Shown here piece after piece: positions 49,665 to 59,277 of a DNA stretch of 64,000 nucleotides (within the stretch, counting starts at the first letter, position 1; each line of letters starts with the position of its first letter). The translations under genes and the position numbers were made by a program. The stretch is from an uncultured Candidatus Puniceispirillum sp. (GTDB lineage Bacteria; Pseudomonadota; Alphaproteobacteria; Puniceispirillales; Puniceispirillaceae), in contig CAJJBY010000007.1 of assembly GCA_905182545.1 (NCBI GenBank), positions 226,001-290,000 of the forward strand, in the 5' to 3' direction. The notes beneath the pieces are model-generated. The model was not told where the DNA came from, ran no database searches, and saw nothing but the letters and a program-made list of their open reading frames with translations.

Positions 49665-49800
49665 AGCAGATTTTCCACCTAAAAAATGATACAACTCTGA
49701 CTTTACCGGCGGCGTTGCCAATGTTAGAGCGATCTCATTTAACGCATCTTGGTAAGATGATGCAACCCGATAAGCCAAACTGGATAAAAGGATAAGCCGA

Positions 49801-50556
49801 TTGAAAACGCCCAAACGCCCCGATGCCTTGCCGGTGATATTAGCCTTTGAAGCCAGCACCAATCAACTGTCAGTTGCCGTCTATGCTGATGGGATGATTC
49901 GCGCCATGAAATTGGCTGAGGCTGCCTTTGGGCAGGCCGCATCATTGGTGCCATTGGCGGTTTCGGCTTTGGCCGAAGCAGATATTGGTTTTGCCATGAT
50001 CAGCCATGTTGCTGCCGGGCGTGGTCCTGGATCATTTACCGGCCTTCGTGTTTCACTGGCCGCGGCCAAAGGTGTTTGTTTGGCGCATGATTTGCCCGGG
50101 CTTGGCATTTCCGGCCTTGAGGCGCTTGCCTATTCTTGTGGTGATGAAGAGGGTGATTTGCCAATCTTATGTCTTGCCGATACGCGGCGCGGCAATGTCT
50201 ATGCGCAGTTTTTTGCCGTCGATATGACACCGCAAGGTGATATTTTTGAAGCGCAGATCGAACAATTGCCATTGCTTGTGCCTTCGGCGTTTGGCCAAGA
50301 GGCAATTTTGCTTGCTGGTTATGGCGGGCAAGCTGCTGCCGCTGCCTTTATTAGCGCTGGCAGGCAGGTTCGCTTGGCGGGCGGCAGAATGATATCAGCT
50401 GATGCGGCTGATCAAGGGGTTGATGATATATCGGTTGATGCTGGTATGATTGCCAGGCTTGCCGCGCATCACCTTGCACGCGACAAGATTTCGCCGTTGA
50501 CGCCGCTTTATCTCGCCGATCCGCGCCTTGGGCCGAAAAAGAAAGCATCGGCTTGA
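49801..50556 (+). CDS. tsaB: tRNA threonylcarbamoyladenosine biosynthesis protein TsaB
   Basis: TsaB is the non-catalytic partner of TsaD/TsaE in making t6A37 in tRNA. 251 residues from TTG 49801, with an aaggataa site upstream. ASKHA-fold features: ILAFEASTNQLSVAVYADG, GRGPGSFTGLRVSLAAAKGV (the family hallmark, residues 76-95) and ILCLADTRRGNVYAQFF. The next gene rimI starts in its stop codon. Confidence 0.93.
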   Translation: MKTPKRPDALPVILAFEASTNQLSVAVYADGMIRAMKLAEAAFGQAASLVPLAVSALAEADIGFAMISHVAAGRGPGSFTGLRVSLAAAKGVCLAHDLPGLGISGLEALAYSCGDEEGDLPILCLADTRRGNVYAQFFAVDMTPQGDIFEAQIEQLPLLVPSAFGQEAILLAGYGGQAAAAAFISAGRQVRLAGGRMISADAADQGVDDISVDAGMIARLAAHHLARDKISPLTPLYLADPRLGPKKKASA

Positions 50557-51050
50557 TGATCCGGCGCATTGCTCCGGCTGATTGTGATGCAATTGCTGCG
50601 CTTGAGGCCAGATTATTTGCAACCGCGCTTGACCAGCTGCGTCTAATGGCTTTGCAAACCAACCCTGTTTTTTGCGGCTTTGTTGATCTGGTGCCCGATC
50701 AAGATCAGCCACAATCCACATCAGCCGATGATTTAAATTCATATCTTGGCGGTTATCTTCTTGCAACGATCATTGATGATGAAGCTGAAATCCTGTCAAT
50801 TGGCGTTAAACCTGACCGGCAAAGACAGGGTGTTGGCAAACGGCTTTTGCAGCATTTTTTCGATCATGGTGCCAGCCGGAATCTAGCTAAGGCCGTGCTT
50901 GAAGTCGCCGAAGATAATTTGCCAGCGCTTGGGCTTTATCGCGATTTTGGTTTTGCCGAATTTGGCCGCCGCAAAGGCTATTACAAACAAGGTAATCAGA
51001 AAATCGACGCAATCATGATGAAGTGGTGCCGTGCTGAGGCTTTTCCTTGA
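50556..51050 (+). CDS. rimI: Ribosomal-protein-alanine N-acetyltransferase RimI-like
   Basis: 164-residue GNAT protein. ATG 50556 overlaps the tsaB stop (TGATG). Motif A: ILSIGVKPDRQRQGVGKRLLQHFFDHG with the acetyl-CoA loop RQRQGVG near residues 93-99. Motif B: LEVAEDNLPALGLYRDFGFAEFGRRKGYY. tsaB-rimI pairing is conserved, supporting assignment as RimI; acetylation of S18 is the E. coli role. Confidence 0.9.
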   Translation: MIRRIAPADCDAIAALEARLFATALDQLRLMALQTNPVFCGFVDLVPDQDQPQSTSADDLNSYLGGYLLATIIDDEAEILSIGVKPDRQRQGVGKRLLQHFFDHGASRNLAKAVLEVAEDNLPALGLYRDFGFAEFGRRKGYYKQGNQKIDAIMMKWCRAEAFP

Positions 51051-51116
51051 CCATCTTTGCTTCTAGGCGGTACAAGGGGACTTGGATTTGTACTGCTGAA
51101 ATGTGACATAGCGCTC

Positions 51117-52472
51117 TTGACCAAAAAACTCTTTATCAAAACCTACGGCTGTCAGATGAATGTTTATGATTCTGACCGTATGACCGATGTTCTAGCACCG
51201 CTTGGCTATGCGCCAACCGATATGGCTGATGGCGCCGATATGGTGATTTTGAATACGTGCCATATTCGGGAAAAAGCGTCTGAAAAGGTGTTTTCTGAAC
51301 TTGGCCGATTGCGCCAACTAAAAGAACGCGCTGCCGATCAGCAAGGGCGTCAGGTCACGATTGCCGTTGCCGGATGTGTGGCACAGGCCGAAGGGGAAGA
51401 AATTATCCGCCGCGCGCCATGGGTTGATATTGTTGTTGGGCCACAAACCTATCACCGGCTTCCCGAATTGGTTGGCAAGATTGATCCGGCAAGCCGCAAC
51501 CGGATTATTGATACGGATTTCCCCGAAGAAGTGAAATTTGATTTCCTACCGGGCGAGCATGCACCGCGTGGCCCAGCCGCATTTTTGAGCGTTCAAGAAG
51601 GCTGTGATAAATTTTGCGCCTTTTGCGTTGTGCCTTATACACGTGGCGCCGAATTTTCGCGTCCGGTCAAAACTGTTTTGGAAGAAGCCAAACGGCTGGT
51701 GGCAAGCGGAACGCGTGAATTGACGCTTCTTGGGCAGAATGTGAACGCCTATCATGGCGAGCATGATTCTGGCAAAGACTGGGCGCTTGGCCGTTTGATT
51801 CGCGCGCTTGCCGAGGTTGATGGGCTTGAGCGTATTCGCTATACGACGTCGCATCCGCTGGATATGGATGATGAATTAATCGCCGTTCATAGTGATGTGC
51901 CACAATTGATGCCGTATCTGCATTTGCCAATCCAGTCTGGATCAAACCATGTTTTGCAGGAAATGAACCGTCGTCACACAAGTGATGTTTATATGGCGGT
52001 GATTGACAAGCTTCGCGCCATCCGCCCGGATATTGCCATGTCGGGTGATTTCATTGTTGGTTTCCCCGGCGAAAGCGATGCTGATTTTGCGGAAACCTTG
52101 GCGCTTGTCAGCAAGGTTGGTTATGCATCGGCCTATTCATTTAAATATAGCCCGCGCCCCGGAACACCAGCCGCCACGGCTGAAATACAGGTTCCAGAAT
52201 CGGTAAAATCCGAACGGCTTGAAAGCCTTCAGCAATTGCTGAACGCCCAGCAATTTGCCTTTAACAAAGGAACCGAGGGCAAGATTGTTGATATTCTTGT
52301 CGAGCGCGCCGGTGGCCGTGATGGCCAAATGGCTGGTCGAAGCCCCTATATGCAGGCGGTGAATTTCATTGGCAATCCTGATCAGATTGGCCAGATTGTG
52401 CCTTGCCGTCTGTCCAAAGCACGCCAGAACAGCATGACTGGCGATATCGTCAATTTGAAGGGGGCGGCGTGA
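51117..52472 (+). CDS. miaB: tRNA-2-methylthio-N6-dimethylallyladenosine synthase MiaB
   Basis: Radical SAM methylthiotransferase acting on i6A37 in tRNA. TTG 51117 ([15 protein letters not shown]) fits the family start; the frame is open to 51057. 451 residues. The three N-terminal cluster cysteines are in [15 protein letters not shown] and AGCVAQ. The radical SAM motif is CDKFCAFC near residue 160, followed by RGAEFSRP and [11 protein letters not shown], with a C-terminal TRAM domain. nfuA and hinT-type neighbours elsewhere in the window fit its need for Fe-S clusters. No fur/mur gene lies between rimI and miaB. Confidence 0.96.
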   Translation: MTKKLFIKTYGCQMNVYDSDRMTDVLAPLGYAPTDMADGADMVILNTCHIREKASEKVFSELGRLRQLKERAADQQGRQVTIAVAGCVAQAEGEEIIRRAPWVDIVVGPQTYHRLPELVGKIDPASRNRIIDTDFPEEVKFDFLPGEHAPRGPAAFLSVQEGCDKFCAFCVVPYTRGAEFSRPVKTVLEEAKRLVASGTRELTLLGQNVNAYHGEHDSGKDWALGRLIRALAEVDGLERIRYTTSHPLDMDDELIAVHSDVPQLMPYLHLPIQSGSNHVLQEMNRRHTSDVYMAVIDKLRAIRPDIAMSGDFIVGFPGESDADFAETLALVSKVGYASAYSFKYSPRPGTPAATAEIQVPESVKSERLESLQQLLNAQQFAFNKGTEGKIVDILVERAGGRDGQMAGRSPYMQAVNFIGNPDQIGQIVPCRLSKARQNSMTGDIVNLKGAA

Positions 52473-53449
52473 ACGCGGCAAAAGCCAATAGTATCCGTAT
52501 GGAATTCGAAGATAATGGCGTTCTAGCGCTATTATCAGGTGAACATAACCAGCACCTGGCGCATATCGAAAAATCCTTGGATGTCACGCTGGATTCTTTT
52601 GGTAATAGCATCAAAATTTCAGGTGCTGGCAAAGCCACCAAAACCGCCCGAACCGTGATTGAGGATCTGTATTGCCGTATTGCTGATGGCAAGCGTGATG
52701 ATATCGATAAATCAATGGTTGAAGATGCATTGCGATGGGCGGTGAATGGTCATCAGGCCGATGCGGTAACAGCAGGTGAATCTTTTGACACATGGAAAAA
52801 GAAAATCGTCGCCAAAACCAAAGGCCAGAATGATTATCTGAAATTACTGCGTAGCAATGAAGTGGTGTTTGGCCTTGGGCCTGCTGGCACGGGCAAAACC
52901 TATATGGCTGTTGCCCGCGCTGTCGAAGCGTTGAAAAAGCGCGAAGTCGAACGCGTTATTTTGTCGCGTCCTGCTGTTGAAGCGGGTGAACGTCTTGGCT
53001 TTTTACCAGGCGATATGAAAGAAAAGGTCGATCCCTATCTGCGGCCACTTTATGATGCGCTATATGATATGATGCCAGCTGATAAAGTTGACCGTATGCT
53101 GGCCAGTGGGGAGATTGAAATTGCACCGCTTGCTTTTATGCGCGGCCGCACCTTGACCGCAGCGCATGTGATTATTGACGAGGCGCAAAACACAACGCCT
53201 GTCCAAATGAAAATGGTTCTAACCCGGCTTGGGCAGGATTCACATATGGTCATTACGGGTGATTTAAGTCAGGTTGATTTGCCAGCGGGTCAACCGTCCG
53301 GCCTTGCCGAGGCGGTCTCACTTTTAGACAATATTAAAGGCGTTGGCATTATCCATCTTTCTGGCCAAGATGTGGTTCGTCATCCGGTAGTGGCGCGCAT
53401 TTTGCAGGCGTATGAAGCTGGACAAAAGCAGCAGAATACGTCCAAATAG
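52469..53449 (+). CDS. ybeZ: PhoH-like ATPase (YbeZ)
   Basis: 326 residues from GTG 52469, which overlaps the miaB stop (GTGA). N-terminal KH-like part, then the P-loop domain: Walker [20 protein letters not shown] at about residue 137, [33 protein letters not shown], Walker [23 protein letters not shown]. PhoH/YbeZ works with YbeY in rRNA maturation; ybeY follows 58 bases later. Confidence 0.94.
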   Translation: MNAAKANSIRMEFEDNGVLALLSGEHNQHLAHIEKSLDVTLDSFGNSIKISGAGKATKTARTVIEDLYCRIADGKRDDIDKSMVEDALRWAVNGHQADAVTAGESFDTWKKKIVAKTKGQNDYLKLLRSNEVVFGLGPAGTGKTYMAVARAVEALKKREVERVILSRPAVEAGERLGFLPGDMKEKVDPYLRPLYDALYDMMPADKVDRMLASGEIEIAPLAFMRGRTLTAAHVIIDEAQNTTPVQMKMVLTRLGQDSHMVITGDLSQVDLPAGQPSGLAEAVSLLDNIKGVGIIHLSGQDVVRHPVVARILQAYEAGQKQQNTSK

Positions 53450-53507
53450 AGCATGAACAGGCGCGCGTTATCGCGGTCGCTTGTGCAACGGGGAATGAAA
53501 ATAGCTC

Positions 53508-54119
53508 ATGACGAGTGAAATGAATAATGGCGACAGCGCTCTGGAACCTGACAGTCCAGAGGATAATCAATTTTTAAGCGATGAATGGACGTCTGAAGCT
53601 GGCGCCTTGATTGAGGTCAGCATTGATCCATTTAGCTGGCATAGCCCCCTTGCTGCAGATTTGAAAAAACGCGGGCCAGTGATGCTTGATCACATCGCAT
53701 CGCGGCTATCGCTTGACCCGCAGATGGTCAGTCTTTTGCTGTGCAATGATGTCGATATGCGGTCGATGAATTTTCTGCATTGTGGCTTTGATAAATCAAC
53801 CAATGTTCTGTCATTTCCGGCCGTTGATGATTTATATCCGGATGATGATATGCCGGAAATGGATGGCGGCATCGGCGATATTGCCATTGCTGGTGAAACG
53901 GTAATGCGCGAAGCCGCCGAGGCTGGCATTGCAGTGGGTGACCATCTATTGCATCTGTTTACCCACGGTGTTTTGCATTTGCTTGGCTATGATCATATTG
54001 ATGATCAGATGGCAGATGAAATGGAAGCGCTGGAAATTGCCCTTCTTGGCCAGATGAAGATTGCCAACCCCTATCTTGATGATGAGCTTGCGCTTGGCAC
54101 GCGGGAGGCTGGAGAATGA
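53508..54119 (+). CDS. ybeY: Endoribonuclease YbeY
   Basis: Single-strand-specific metal-dependent RNase for 16S rRNA 3' end maturation and ribosome quality control. 203 residues, longer than usual (about 155) because of an N-terminal extension rich in acidic residues. Zinc motif HGVLHLLGYDH at about residues 147-157; the preceding STNVLSFPAVDD and GGIGDIAIAGETV are typical. Confidence 0.94.
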   Translation: MTSEMNNGDSALEPDSPEDNQFLSDEWTSEAGALIEVSIDPFSWHSPLAADLKKRGPVMLDHIASRLSLDPQMVSLLLCNDVDMRSMNFLHCGFDKSTNVLSFPAVDDLYPDDDMPEMDGGIGDIAIAGETVMREAAEAGIAVGDHLLHLFTHGVLHLLGYDHIDDQMADEMEALEIALLGQMKIANPYLDDELALGTREAGE

Positions 54120-54964
54120 TGACGTTTCTTGGGAGGTTTTTCCCCTCATTTGCCCGTCCGTCATCGCGCCGTGATGAACTGACCGAATTGCTTCAGGAAT
54201 CGCTTGATGACAAGACCAGCTTTGACAGCCATGAAGGCACGTTATTGCAGAATTTTCTGGGACTTCGCGATATTACCGCTGCCGATGTGATGATTCCGCG
54301 TGCCGATATTGTCTCGGTTGCGCTTGCGGATGGTTTTGATGACATTATCCAGCAAATGAGTGATGCCAATCACAGCCGCGTGCCGGTTTACCGCAACACG
54401 CTTGATGACGTTGTTGGCATTATTCATATCAAGGATTTATTTGCTCATCTTCGCAATGGCCACACGCCTGAAGTCGAGAGTCTTTTGCGGCCTGCCCTGT
54501 TTATATCGCCAACAATCCGGCTTCTTGATCTGCTTCATGAAATGCGTTTGCGCCGCCGCCATTTGGCGCTGGTTGTTGATGAATTTGGCGGGGTTGATGG
54601 CTTGATTACGATTGAAGATCTGGTCGAAGAGATTGTTGGTGAAATTGAAGATGAACATGACACCACAGCGCAATTGCGGTTTGAGCAAAAGGACGATGGT
54701 ACGGCCATTGCCGATGCCCGGCTTGAAGTTGAAGTTCTTGAAGCGATTACCGGTCCTTTGCTCGATGATGATGAACGTGACGAGATTGATACGCTTGGCG
54801 GCTTGGTCTGTGCGCTTGCTGGGCGGGTGCCCGGTCGCGGCGAGGTTGTGCGTCATCGCGGCGGGTTACAGTTTGAAATTCTTGAGGGCGATCCGCGCCG
54901 TGTCACTTTGTTAAAACTTCGTGGATTGCCGCGTGTCAAAACCAGCTCTAGCAAACCGGACTAA
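54116..54964 (+). CDS. corC: CorC/HlyC-family CBS-domain protein
   Basis: 282 residues. Two CBS domains at about residues 60-180 (MIPRADIVSVALADGFDDIIQQMSDANHSRVPVYRNTLDDVVGIIHIKDLF; HEMRLRRRHLALVVDEFGGVDGLITIEDLVEEIVGEIEDEHD) and a C-terminal CorC_HlyC transporter-associated domain (DEIDTLGGLVCALAGRVPGRGEVV). No membrane helices, so the soluble form. Possibly involved in magnesium/cobalt efflux. Overlaps ybeY by four bases. Confidence 0.92.
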   Translation: MMTFLGRFFPSFARPSSRRDELTELLQESLDDKTSFDSHEGTLLQNFLGLRDITAADVMIPRADIVSVALADGFDDIIQQMSDANHSRVPVYRNTLDDVVGIIHIKDLFAHLRNGHTPEVESLLRPALFISPTIRLLDLLHEMRLRRRHLALVVDEFGGVDGLITIEDLVEEIVGEIEDEHDTTAQLRFEQKDDGTAIADARLEVEVLEAITGPLLDDDERDEIDTLGGLVCALAGRVPGRGEVVRHRGGLQFEILEGDPRRVTLLKLRGLPRVKTSSSKPD

Positions 54965-56493
54965 GAACCGCCCTCTTGTGCTTTTCTGGCATTTGCTTGC
55001 TGGCGCATTTGCAAGCCTGTCCTTGCCGCCATTATTTTTATTGCCAGCGATTTTTGCTTTAGCGATTCCGTTTCTTGCCTATTTAAAAGCTGAAAGCCGG
55101 ATGCAGGCTTTCGATGATTTTTGGCGCGGCGGGTACCGGGTGGTTTCTGGCATCAACCTATTGGGTGTCACATTCGCTGATTGTTGAATCGCCGTCACTT
55201 TGGGTTTTGGCGCCATTTATGGCGCTGGCACTCGCGCTTATTCTGGCACTTTTCTGGGCCAGCGCGGCAATGATTTCATGGTCATTTGGACGGCGACCGG
55301 TGGCGCGCCTTTTCTGGTTTGTTGCATTTTTCAGCCTTGGCGAATGGGCGCGCGGCTTTGTGGCAACCGGATTTCCGTGGAATCTGACCGGCAGTTTATT
55401 TGCTGTCGATCTTGCGAGCCTGCAAGCGGCTAGTGTGATTGGCGCTTATGGGCTATGCGTCATTGCGCTATTTTTTGCGTTGGTACCAGCATTCTGGGTT
55501 TTGGGGCATCGGCGTTTTGCCGCGATATTTTTGATATTGCCTCTGGCGCTTGCCGCCTTTGGGGCGGTGCGGCTTGCCAATTTATCTGATGGTCATTCTG
55601 CATCATCGGGATCAATGATCCGGCTTGTGCAACCGGCGATTCCACAAGCCGATAAATGGGATCGAAGCAAACGCCAACTCCATCTAGACAGGCTTGTCAG
55701 CTTGTCGCGTCAAGGTGATGCGGTGCCAAAATTGGTGATCTGGCCGGAAACAGCCTTTGCTGGATTTGCCAGCCGCAGTCAATCATTGCTCGACACAACC
55801 ATTCGCAATGCCACACAAAATGATGGTGTGGTGATTACCGGTATTCCGCGATTTGGCGGTGGTCGCACATTGCTGAATTCGGCCATTATGATGAACCATG
55901 ATGGCGCCATTAAAGCTGTCTATGACAAACGCCATCTTGTGCCGTTTGGCGAATATATGCCATTTCGCAAATGGCTTCCATTCCTCGAGCCGATTGTTGG
56001 CCCGATCGATTTTGTGCCTGGCGAAAATAATCGCCTGATGCGTCTTGATGGTTATGGCAGCATGAAAATGCTGATTTGCTATGAAGTGATTTTTGCCGGT
56101 GCGGTTATTGATCAAGAGATGCGCCCAGATATGATGATCAATATCACCAATGATGCTTGGTTTGGCCAAAGCGCAGGGCCGTGGCAGCATCTTGTACAAG
56201 CACAGATGCGCGCAGTTGAAGAAGGCTTGCCGCTGATGCGGGTTGCCAATACAGGCATCACTGCCGGTTTTGATTCCTATGGCCGTATTCTTGGACAGAT
56301 TGGGCTTGGCACCCAGGGTGTTCTGGATCTGCCGGTGCCACCGGCCCTACCGCCAACGCTGTTTGCCCGTTTTGGTAATTTGGGATTCTTTGCGCTTATT
56401 TTCCTGATTATTGGCAGTGCTGCATGTCTTGACCTCTTTCGTTCCATCAGGCAAAAGATATCGTCAACAAGAAATTTAGGATCGCAGCCATGA
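54933..56493 (+). CDS. lnt: Apolipoprotein N-acyltransferase Lnt (frameshifted)
   Basis: Lnt adds the third acyl chain to lipoproteins. GTG 54933 (or 54921) is the probable start, inside the corC 3' end. Multiple membrane helices fill residues 10-210; the frame shifts at about 55115, between [11 protein letters not shown] and [17 protein letters not shown]. The C-terminal nitrilase domain has the catalytic triad: Glu in [12 protein letters not shown], Lys in [16 protein letters not shown], Cys in [12 protein letters not shown]. About 520 codons. It ends inside metK's start codon (ATGA). Confidence 0.94.
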
Positions 56494-57668
56494 GCTATAT
56501 CTTTACATCTGAATCTGTTTCAGAAGGCCATCCCGACAAATTATGTGACCGTGTTTCGGATACGGTTCTTGACCTGTTTTTGAAACATGAACCAGATGCG
56601 CGTGTTGCTTGTGAAACTTTGGCAACGACAAACCGTGTTGTGTTAGCTGGTGAAGTGCGGGCAAGCGAGTCTAAATTGACCCAGATCATGGCCGAGATCG
56701 AACTGGCAGTGCGAGCGGCGGTCAAAGATATCGGCTATGAGCAAAAGGCGTTTCATCACGCCAATTTCGAATTTCAAAATTACCTTCATGAACAATCTAG
56801 CGATATCGCTATGGGTGTTGATTCAGGTGACAATAAAGACGAAGGCGCTGGCGATCAGGGGCTTATGTTTGGTTATGCCTGTGATGAAACCGATGTTTTG
56901 ATGCCTGCGGCAATTCATTATTCGCATCAGATTCTAAAAGATCTTGCAACTGTCCGCAAACAGGATGCCGACTCAATCCTTGGCCCTGATTCAAAAAGCC
57001 AGATCAGCCTTGTTTATGATGATAACGGCCGTCCAACGGGTGTGCATAAGGTGGTTCTGTCAACACAGCATTCTGAAGAAGCAACACAGGCCGAGATTTT
57101 GGCGCTAGTGACGCCGGTGATCGCAAATGTTCTTCCCGATGGTTGGATGGTTACAGGTGATGATCTGCTGGTAAACCCTACCGGACAATTTGTGATTGGT
57201 GGGCCGGATGGCGATACGGGTCTTACCGGCCGCAAAATCATTGTTGATACTTATGGTGGGGCTGCGCCGCATGGTGGCGGTGCCTTTTCGGGAAAGGATC
57301 CGACAAAGGTTGACCGGTCGGCTGCCTATGCTAGCCGCTATTTGGCAAAAAATGTTGTTGCGGCGGGCTTGGCATCGCGTTGTACAATTCAGATTGCTTA
57401 TGCCATTGGTGTTGCCGAGCCAGTATCGCTTTATGCGAATACACATGGCACTGGCACAGTTGATGATCAAAAGCTGCAAGAAGCGCTTCGCGATTGCATG
57501 GATTTGACTCCGCGCGGCATTCGCCAGCATCTTGGCATGAATGCGCCAATCTATGCGCCAACCGCAGCCTATGGGCATTTTGGCCGTATCGCCGGTGAAG
57601 CAGGGGCGGGCACATTTAGCTGGGAAGCAACCGATCTTGTTGACGCGCTTCGCGCTGCAGCACGATAG
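56490..57668 (+). CDS. metK: S-adenosylmethionine synthetase
   Basis: 392 residues, intact. N-terminal [52 protein letters not shown] (ATP site); [44 protein letters not shown]. It supplies SAM for the methylation and radical-SAM enzymes encoded around it (RsmG, RsmI, TrmB, MiaB, HemW). Overlaps lnt. Confidence 0.98.
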   Translation: MSYIFTSESVSEGHPDKLCDRVSDTVLDLFLKHEPDARVACETLATTNRVVLAGEVRASESKLTQIMAEIELAVRAAVKDIGYEQKAFHHANFEFQNYLHEQSSDIAMGVDSGDNKDEGAGDQGLMFGYACDETDVLMPAAIHYSHQILKDLATVRKQDADSILGPDSKSQISLVYDDNGRPTGVHKVVLSTQHSEEATQAEILALVTPVIANVLPDGWMVTGDDLLVNPTGQFVIGGPDGDTGLTGRKIIVDTYGGAAPHGGGAFSGKDPTKVDRSAAYASRYLAKNVVAAGLASRCTIQIAYAIGVAEPVSLYANTHGTGTVDDQKLQEALRDCMDLTPRGIRQHLGMNAPIYAPTAAYGHFGRIAGEAGAGTFSWEATDLVDALRAAAR

Positions 57669-57739
57669 GATATCGCTTGCCGAAATAGCTGATCGAATAT
57701 CCGATCAAATACGCGTTCACATACGGGACAGATTTCGCA

Positions 57740-58474
57740 ATGGCCAATCATAACGCTGTTACCAAGAATGGGGCGCCAATGGGGCCGCGTTTTTATGGTC
57801 GGCGCAAAGGCCGCCCGCTTCGCGCCTCGATGAAGCGGCTTCTTGATGAAGATTTGCCGCAATTTGCCTTTGATCCGGCGCGGCTGATTGATGATCAATT
57901 TGGCCGCAAGGCCGATCGCTATCTTGAAATTGGTTTTGGCGGTGGTGAGCATTTGGCTGGCCTTGCGGCGGCGATGCCTGATTGTGATTTCATCGGGGCC
58001 GAACCTTTTATCAATGGTGTTGCCAGCCTGCTTCGTCATATTGATGAACAACAGCTTGGCAATATCCGCATCTGGCCAGATGATGTTCGGCTGATCATGC
58101 CTAGTCTTGGGGCGGCAAGCCTTGCCGGCGCCTTTATCATGTTTCCCGATCCATGGCCGAAAAAACGCCATGCGGCGCGGCGTATTCTGCAAACAGCGCT
58201 TCTTGACCAGCTTGCGGTGATGATCCGGCCGGGTGGACGGCTGGTTCTGGCAAGCGATGATCCAACGGCAAAAAGCTGGCTTTTGCAGGCTGCCACTGCG
58301 CATGCTGATTTTATGTGGACAGCGCGCGGCCCCCAAGATTGGCGTCAACGCCCTGCCGAATTGCCCGAAACGCGCTATATGAAAAAGGCTGATCGCGCCG
58401 AACGCCAATCATCATGGTTTCTGTTTCAGCGTTGCGGCGTTACGGGCTGGTCCGATGATTTTGTAACGGGATGA
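57740..58474 (+). CDS. trmB: tRNA (guanine-N7-)-methyltransferase TrmB
   Basis: Methylates G46 of tRNA. 244 residues. SAM-binding EIGFGGGEHLAGLAA at about residues 62-76, FIGAEPFINGVASLLRHID, and MFPDPWPKKRHAARRI at about 136-151, the TrmB hallmark. 71 bases after metK. Confidence 0.95.
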   Translation: MANHNAVTKNGAPMGPRFYGRRKGRPLRASMKRLLDEDLPQFAFDPARLIDDQFGRKADRYLEIGFGGGEHLAGLAAAMPDCDFIGAEPFINGVASLLRHIDEQQLGNIRIWPDDVRLIMPSLGAASLAGAFIMFPDPWPKKRHAARRILQTALLDQLAVMIRPGGRLVLASDDPTAKSWLLQAATAHADFMWTARGPQDWRQRPAELPETRYMKKADRAERQSSWFLFQRCGVTGWSDDFVTG

Positions 58475-58564
58475 ATGACAAATTGGCGTCACAGGCTTGC
58501 TGCCTCTTGCTTTTTTGCTTATCACCGCTTATAAAAAGATAAATAAAGCTGTCGCAGTCAGACG

Positions 58565-58587
58565 GTGGGCCACTGGCCCACTTTTTT
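58565..58587 (+). terminator. Intrinsic terminator after trmB
   Basis: GTGGGCCA (58565-58572), one base, TGGCCCAC (58574-58581), then six T (58582-58587). The hairpin is perfect and GC-rich. It lies 90 bases after trmB and 111 before rimP, separating the lnt-metK-trmB unit from the rimP-nusA-infB operon. Confidence 0.85.
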
Positions 58588-58698
58588 ATTGCCTTTTTGA
58601 GGGGGTTTGGCCGGTTTTAAAAAAGCGACACAGCTAGGGTTAGCGTTACGGCAATTGTCCCTATGGGCACGCCAATATTCAGGGTTTTAGGAGGCATT

Positions 58699-59178
58699 TT
58701 GGTCGAAGCCAAGATAAGCCAGATTATCGAAGATGCGGTTACCGAGCTTGGCTTTGGCCTTGTGCGGGTTCAGTTTTCAGGTGGGCAAACGGGTCGCAAC
58801 CAGTTGCAGATCATGGCCGAGCCGAAAGAAGATCGTGAGATGACGGTCGAAGATTGCCAGATGCTAAGTCGGCATATTTCGACATTGCTTGATGTTGATG
58901 ACCCAATTGCCGCTGCCTATGTTCTTGAAGTGAGTTCGCCTGGCATTGACCGGCCTTTGACGCGGATTGAACATTTTGAGCGGTTCAGTGGTGAATTGGC
59001 GAAAATAACATTATGCATGATGCTTGATGGGCGGCGGCGGTTTCAAGGGCGGCTTATCGGCCTTTCGCAAGATGGCAAGATTGGTCTTGAAACAAGTTTT
59101 GGCAGATTTGAATTTGCCTTTGATGATATTGAATCGGCACGGATCGATCCAAGTGAAATTTTTGAACAGCGCAGCTAG
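58699..59178 (+). CDS. rimP: Ribosome maturation factor RimP
   Basis: 30S assembly factor. The start is TTG 58699, placed by a strong AGGAGG at 58689-58694 and the family N-terminus VEAKISQIIEDAVTELGFGLVRVQ; 159 residues. LEVSSPGIDRPLTRIEHFERF is diagnostic. An earlier in-frame ATG (58663) lies upstream of the ribosome site and is less likely. First gene of the rimP-nusA-ylxR-infB operon. Confidence 0.94.
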   Translation: MVEAKISQIIEDAVTELGFGLVRVQFSGGQTGRNQLQIMAEPKEDREMTVEDCQMLSRHISTLLDVDDPIAAAYVLEVSSPGIDRPLTRIEHFERFSGELAKITLCMMLDGRRRFQGRLIGLSQDGKIGLETSFGRFEFAFDDIESARIDPSEIFEQRS

Positions 59179-59277
59179 GACCGAAGCGGCGATGAATGAA
59201 GGTCAAAAGACTAAAGAATTTTCGTGATAAATGCCGCGCCACATATGGTGCAAAGATAAATCAAAGGTGAGACGACT

